The notes under the pieces are model-generated. The model was not told the origin of the DNA and searched no databases. It was given only the letters and a program-made list of their open reading frames with translations. A stretch of 37,003 nt of DNA from Variovorax sp. CAN15. Its GTDB lineage: Bacteria > Pseudomonadota > Gammaproteobacteria > Burkholderiales > Burkholderiaceae_C. Both the position numbers and the translations under genes were made by a program. Within the stretch, counting starts at the first letter, position 1. Every line of letters begins with the position of its first letter. Below are positions 33,601 through 37,003 of this stretch, piece after piece. Where the stretch lies: positions 8,260 through 45,262 of the forward strand of contig NZ_JASMRZ010000040.1 of the NCBI RefSeq assembly GCF_030462475.1. Reading direction: 5' to 3'.

Positions 33601-36600
33601 GATGCCAACACATCAAGCGCCCCATCGCCAAGGTCTATGAGTCTCGTTGCCTCAGCGACAGTTTCGCAGGGTGAGCCTGTCCGACTGCGAGCTCGAATGA
33701 CTCCAACTGACACAGTCGGCTATGTATCCTTCTTTGCGGGCACTCAATATCTCGGTTCAGCGGTAGTCAACTCCGGAGAAGCAAGTCTTGTTGTCAATTT
33801 CCTGCCCGCGGGCACGTACGCGTGGTCTGCGTCATGTGTAGGAGTCGAATACAACCGGATGCCCAATAGCAGCCTGGTTGTGCAAGGCGGGATCACTCAG
33901 ATCATCGCCAATCAAAATGGTCTCCCTCCGGAAATTTGGAATACCCCGCCTTCGAATCCCTACCAAGTCGAGGTTGATGCAATCGGAGGTTCTCCACGCA
34001 TCACTATCTCCTATCCAAGTGGTGGCGGGGGTGGCAATACGGGGGGGATGTACAGCGTTTTCGATGGTGACGTTCTCATCGGCAGCACCTACAGAGTACC
34101 CGACTCCAAAGAGGATTGGGGTGCGATAAGTTTTTCGTTCGAACCTGCCTTAACTCTCTCGCCAGGCAGACATGTGCTGCGTGTAGTTCACGAGAGTGCG
34201 TATTCGGGGATTCTGCAAGCGGTCTCGTCCCAGCCAATTGAGATATCGCAAGACGCCAAGCCGACTGTGGTTGTTTGGGATGGCAGTCCGGTGAACTTGC
34301 AGGCAAAAGTATCGGGAGGAAAGCCCGGTGGACGCGTAACTTTTTTCGCCGGGAAGATTTGTCTCGGGGTCGCGAATGTCATCAACGGTATGGCATATCT
34401 CGTCGTGGACTATTTGCAGATCGGTACATATGAGTTGAGCGCCACGTATGCGGACGCCGACGAATCGTTTTCTGGGGTTGTTGCGCAGGGCTCAACAATT
34501 CAGATCAAAACACAAGACCAAACGAACGTAAGTTCGTTCAATTGGCAGAGCGTCGCAAACGGCAGCTATGAAAGCTCAGGTGACTATTGGGGATTCGATG
34601 TCTACGTCAATGCCGGAGCTTGGCAACCCAACGGTCAAGCGCAAGTCGGCGTGGCTCCGAGGATCCTTGTCTTTGACAATGAAAAGAGTGGTGGTGTCGC
34701 AGGAACACACAGTATTTTTATCGATGACGTTCTTGTTGGCAGCGCCATCTACGCCGGTAATTCCATGGGCGATCGACGGTTCACTTTTGCGCTGCCTGTC
34801 AATTTGCAGCCTAACAGCCAACATCGTCTAAGGATCGTCCTCAACAACGAGAATGTCTCAGCCCCCCCCATTCTTGTCATAAACACCGTATTTTCAGTAG
34901 AGAAGGCGTCGACCACCACGACTCTGAGCGCGTCTCCGGCCAGGGCACCCGAAGATGTACCGATCACGCTGAACGCTAGGGTCGCGCTGGTGCTGCCTTA
35001 CAGCGCGCTCGCTGAACCTCCCCCTGTCAGTGGTCTCATCACGTTCTATGCTGATGGCGCCGTCATCGGCACAGCGATGGCAGTTAATGGCCAAGCGTCC
35101 TTGATCGTCAAGAGCCTACCAAGAGGCGTGAGCAACATTACCGCGAGCTATGAGGGCGATGGCAACTATTTGTCGTCGAAATCCTTGAACGCTTCGCCAG
35201 TACAAGTCACCCCTCCCGCCGTTGGATTGATCAATCTGACCACGGCATCGATCGCCAAGGACGGCATACTGTCGATACGCGTGATCGGCAAGACACCCAC
35301 AGGCTTGGTGAGCTTCTACAGCGGCACCACACTTCTTGGCACGGTCACTGTCATGGAAGATGGCACAGCCACCCTGCGTGGTGTCCCGATCCCGGCCGGT
35401 ACCCACACCTTCAGCACGGTGTACTCAGGCGACGAACTCAACGCGGACGGTGCCCTCACCTTCACCCAGTTGGTCGAAGGCACGCCGAGCACCACGATCC
35501 CGGTGAGCCTGGACATCGCCCAAGACCACACCGCCACCAAGCTGTTCAACCGCAACGGCCAACTCCAGGGCGCGCTGGACGCAGAGGGCTACCTCACCGA
35601 GTACAAGTACAACGCAGCCGGCGAGCAGATCCAGACCATCCGCTACGCCAACCGAGCCACCAACTTCTCCAGCGTCTCGGCCCGCATGATGGCCGTAGCC
35701 ATCGCCCGCGCCAGCGGCGACCTCACGGGCCTGCGCCCCAAGGACAGCCCCAACGACATCCGCACCTACAGCTTCTACAACGCCCGCGGCCAGCTCGTCG
35801 GGCAGGTAGACGGCGAGGGCTACCTCACTGAAACCGTCTACGACGTGCGTGGCAACGTGGTGCAGACCAAGCGCTACGCCAGCCCCGCGAAGAATCCCGG
35901 CAGCGCAAGCGCAACGCTCGCCACCGTTCGCCCGGATCCGAGCGCCCTGGACCAGACTGTCACCCAAACCTGGAGCGCGGCCAACCAACTGCTCAGCCGC
36001 ACCAACGCGGAAGGCACGATCACCAGCTTCACCTACGACGTGTCCGGCCGTCTCGTGCAGACCACCACAGCGGTAGGCACGGCCGATGAACGCACCCAGC
36101 GCCTGCGGTACGACATCCAGGGCAACCTGATCGCCGAGCTCGACGGCCGCGGCAGTGCCGCCGTGGCGCAGAACGATGCGCTGGCAGCATGGGCAGCCAA
36201 CGGATCCACCCACACCTACGATGCCACCGGTCGTCGCACCAGCACCACCGACGCCAACGGCCATCGAACGCTGTTCTTCTACGACGCCCTCGGTCGCCTG
36301 ACCTACACCGTCAACGCACTGGGCGAAGTCACCGAGAGCCGCTACAACGCCCACGGCCTGGTTTTCGAGCAGATCGTCTACGGGACTCGCGTGAACGTCT
36401 CCACCCTTGGAGCGTCCATCCCCGGCGGACTGAACACCGATACGCTGAAGGCACAACTGGCCGCAGTGGCTTACTCCACCAAGGACACCCACGTCCTGAG
36501 CACCTACAACGCCACCGGCACCAAGACCACCACAGTCGACGGGCTGGGCAACACCACCAGCTACTCCTACAACGCCTTCCGCGAAGTCACCGCCAGCACG

Positions 36601-37003
36601 CAGACGCGCCTGAGCGGCCGGGTCATCACCGACACGGTCGCCTTCGACCGGCGCGGCCAGCAGATCTCGAGCACCCTGGACTCGACCGGTGCCGCCATCA
36701 CCCGCCGCACCAGCTACGATGCCTTCGGCCGCGTGGACACGCGCACCGATGCCAACGGCAACATCAGCCGCCTGCGCTACGACCGCCTCGGCCGCGTCGT
36801 CACCACCACCGACGCCAACGGCGCCGAGCACATCACCACCTACGACGCCTTCGACCGCGTGCTGACCCAGCGCGATGCGCTGGGCAACACCACCAGCTAC
36901 GCCTACAACCTGGTCGATCGCAGCGTCACCGTGACCACGCCCGAAGGCGTCTCGGTGACCACCGTGCACAACCGCCAGGGCCAGACGTCCAGCGTCACCG
37001 ACG
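30619..37003 (+). CDS. Giant Rhs/YD-repeat protein with internal Ig-like modules (3' end cut by window)
   Basis: At least 2128 codons, open without interruption to the window edge; ATG 30619 is the first ATG after an in-frame stop at 30520. No signal peptide is evident. The N-terminal part (about 40-110) has FVNIANGNLVLQDLDDKLIGRGLD followed by VVRTYNSQG, typical of Rhs-type proteins. Residues about 130-775 are YD repeats (YDAAGNVTGVTDGEGREVAY, YDANGNLLKETDSAGN). Residues about 809-1622 are Ig-like beta modules. YD repeats resume from about 1635 to the edge. In the family, YD repeats wrap into a closed shell around a C-terminal domain, often a toxin, cut at an RHS core motif; that part lies outside the window. 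Neither PAAR nor VgrG genes are visible. It could be an intercellular toxin, an adhesin-like surface protein, or both. Confidence 0.93.
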   Translation, partial: MVAIVSGNSLGLSLNSLSILGQRGVLGSSTQGRGGEQSFVNIANGNLVLQDLDDKLIGRGLDINVVRTYNSQGLLNDDNGDNWTVGAFGQRVVLTGTVATAGSTLARTDRDGASATYTWDAARNLYVSSAGAGAFDTIGYDSTNARYTWTDGATGLVERYESTGSGRLISVTDPAGNTVSYAYNANGTLQRMVDANGETIWFDYSGSNLTQVRTAATDGTVLTRVRYAYDTTNRLSSVTVDLNPADNSIADGKVYVTTYTYDGTSKRVASVTQTDGTKHNFSYVEAGGVYKVATVTDALGAVTRFSYDITQNTTTITDPLGAQSTYLYDAQGQLLQMRQGVTAGNPSGLSQISYRYDAAGNVTGVTDGEGREVAYEYDANGNLLKETDSAGNLHTRTYNAANQLLTETVYADAAVSRGAFSQPASLPEITRYIYAQDNPRLLRFVLSPQGGVTEHRYNSYGQALATVRYTGGSYNVTQLGASAVPTEAQMSAWVDSQDLRRTERTDRAYDARGALSSSTTYGEVDASGAGVAATAAKTQYVYDQHGQLLKSIDPGAGTTTYIYDGLSRVLSISAPSLDGGATPNTTITSYDDANGKTSVSIASGLVTVSAYDKAGRLVSVTQQSVGSGVLGTTSNAYDKDGNLLMTQDPTGVCKWMLYDAANRKIADIDATGALVEYVYNASGQLRQTVAYATKLSAAKLAQLVDGANLPTTAWSASNTTTSLAALRPADVAQDQKVWRFYDNAGRLTWQVDALGYVIQTTYDGASRVLGVTQLANPIDVTPLLQGADVDLGVDPTTLGGIALKIDNAAPVPAGRVTVLTAIAEGTPSGSMVTFFDGETVIGSAVLVDGRVSFLSDRLSVGTHNLRVAFSGDALRPASVSKAVKKTITPAVITAELSYSSPTADGIDPLMLSFSLAADAAWLVPQTGKVVFYSDSGVLGEAYITTGLATLKLTSWPTARMNVRAEYAGDAIHTRAIAQRSFVPAPPSITLSSSIDANTSSAPSPRSMSLVASATVSQGEPVRLRARMTPTDTVGYVSFFAGTQYLGSAVVNSGEASLVVNFLPAGTYAWSASCVGVEYNRMPNSSLVVQGGITQIIANQNGLPPEIWNTPPSNPYQVEVDAIGGSPRITISYPSGGGGGNTGGMYSVFDGDVLIGSTYRVPDSKEDWGAISFSFEPALTLSPGRHVLRVVHESAYSGILQAVSSQPIEISQDAKPTVVVWDGSPVNLQAKVSGGKPGGRVTFFAGKICLGVANVINGMAYLVVDYLQIGTYELSATYADADESFSGVVAQGSTIQIKTQDQTNVSSFNWQSVANGSYESSGDYWGFDVYVNAGAWQPNGQAQVGVAPRILVFDNEKSGGVAGTHSIFIDDVLVGSAIYAGNSMGDRRFTFALPVNLQPNSQHRLRIVLNNENVSAPPILVINTVFSVEKASTTTTLSASPARAPEDVPITLNARVALVLPYSALAEPPPVSGLITFYADGAVIGTAMAVNGQASLIVKSLPRGVSNITASYEGDGNYLSSKSLNASPVQVTPPAVGLINLTTASIAKDGILSIRVIGKTPTGLVSFYSGTTLLGTVTVMEDGTATLRGVPIPAGTHTFSTVYSGDELNADGALTFTQLVEGTPSTTIPVSLDIAQDHTATKLFNRNGQLQGALDAEGYLTEYKYNAAGEQIQTIRYANRATNFSSVSARMMAVAIARASGDLTGLRPKDSPNDIRTYSFYNARGQLVGQVDGEGYLTETVYDVRGNVVQTKRYASPAKNPGSASATLATVRPDPSALDQTVTQTWSAANQLLSRTNAEGTITSFTYDVSGRLVQTTTAVGTADERTQRLRYDIQGNLIAELDGRGSAAVAQNDALAAWAANGSTHTYDATGRRTSTTDANGHRTLFFYDALGRLTYTVNALGEVTESRYNAHGLVFEQIVYGTRVNVSTLGASIPGGLNTDTLKAQLAAVAYSTKDTHVLSTYNATGTKTTTVDGLGNTTSYSYNAFREVTASTQTRLSGRVITDTVAFDRRGQQISSTLDSTGAAITRRTSYDAFGRVDTRTDANGNISRLRYDRLGRVVTTTDANGAEHITTYDAFDRVLTQRDALGNTTSYAYNLVDRSVTVTTPEGVSVTTVHNRQGQTSSVTD
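33043..35484 (+). other. Ig-like module array inside the Rhs-type gene, lower GC than flanks
   Basis: Codons about 809-1622 encode roughly eight tandem beta modules of 80-130 residues. Each has a core such as GRVTFFAGKICLG, GLITFYADGAVIGTAM, SGSMVTFFDGETVIGSA or GLVSFYSGTTLLGT, then an AGTHTFSTVYSGD-like strand. This is the pattern of bacterial Ig-like (Big_3-type) repeats. The modules are diverged from one another. The DNA is visibly less GC-rich and uses codons such as ATA, GTA, AGA, TTT and CTA that are rare in the flanking YD-repeat parts. Module boundaries are by eye: about 33043, 33295, 33583, 33901, 34249, 34516, 34906 and 35219. Confidence 0.75.

Noticed and set aside
35425..36969. 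A 514-codon antisense frame opposite the C-terminal YD repeats
   Set aside because: Gly/Val/Ala-rich mirror of the YD-repeat coding sequence; the sense strand is clearly coding.
30619..37003. Repeated YD-rich DNA considered as a tandem repeat or CRISPR-like array
   Set aside because: The periodicity is at protein level with diverged codons. No exact direct repeats with regular spacers were seen.
29381..37003. The Rhs-type protein as a substrate of the adjacent type II secretion system
   Set aside because: No Sec or Tat signal peptide is visible at its N-terminus and a nucleotidase gene and repeat lie between, so adjacency alone is not support.

Overview
The window is GC-rich, has tightly packed genes, and looks like a chromosome of a betaproteobacterium of the order Burkholderiales, most likely family Comamonadaceae (Variovorax-like). 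This is inferred from the OmpC-type trimeric porins, the long threonine dehydratase, a type II secretion cluster in the order G-H-I-J-K / L-M-N-D-E-F with a short GspC transcribed the other way, and two C/G-run repeats of a kind I associate with this family. No rRNA, tRNA, CRISPR array or insertion sequence was recognised.

Layout. Positions 1-2.5 kb: a truncated periplasmic binding protein gene (minus) diverges from glucose-6-phosphate dehydrogenase (plus). 2.5-10.6 kb: a minus-strand block with a Tat-exported DODA-type dioxygenase and a complete dipeptide-type ABC importer (two ATPases, two permeases, one binding protein) that has an M20 amidohydrolase inserted among its genes. 10.6-15.0 kb: two closely related porin genes in inverted orientation around coq7 and an OsmC-family gene. 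The left porin is intact. The right one has no usable start codon, and directly upstream of it lies a self-contained promoter / ~88-nt transcript / terminator unit that looks like a small RNA gene. 15.0-17.8 kb: an orphan tyrosine recombinase and threonine dehydratase. 17.9-29.3 kb: a type II secretion system lacking only the prepilin peptidase. 29.4-30.3 kb: a cytosolic 5'-nucleotidase. 30.6 kb to the end: a giant Rhs/YD-repeat gene that continues past the window and carries about eight Ig-like modules, of visibly lower GC, inserted between two YD-repeat blocks.

How the genes fit together. The ABC importer and the amidohydrolase form one uptake-and-hydrolysis unit for peptides or N-acylated compounds. 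The gsp genes encode the secretin (D), assembly ATPase and platform (E, F, L, M), pseudopilus (G-K), coupling protein (C) and N. The most interesting region is 12.0-13.7 kb: the predicted small RNA carries a CTCCTCC (anti-Shine-Dalgarno-like) segment, and AGTTGTCTCC within it can pair with the ribosome-binding site of the intact porin through 9 bp with one bulged G. This suggests an sRNA-porin regulatory pair beside a recently broken porin copy. It is a prediction from sequence only.
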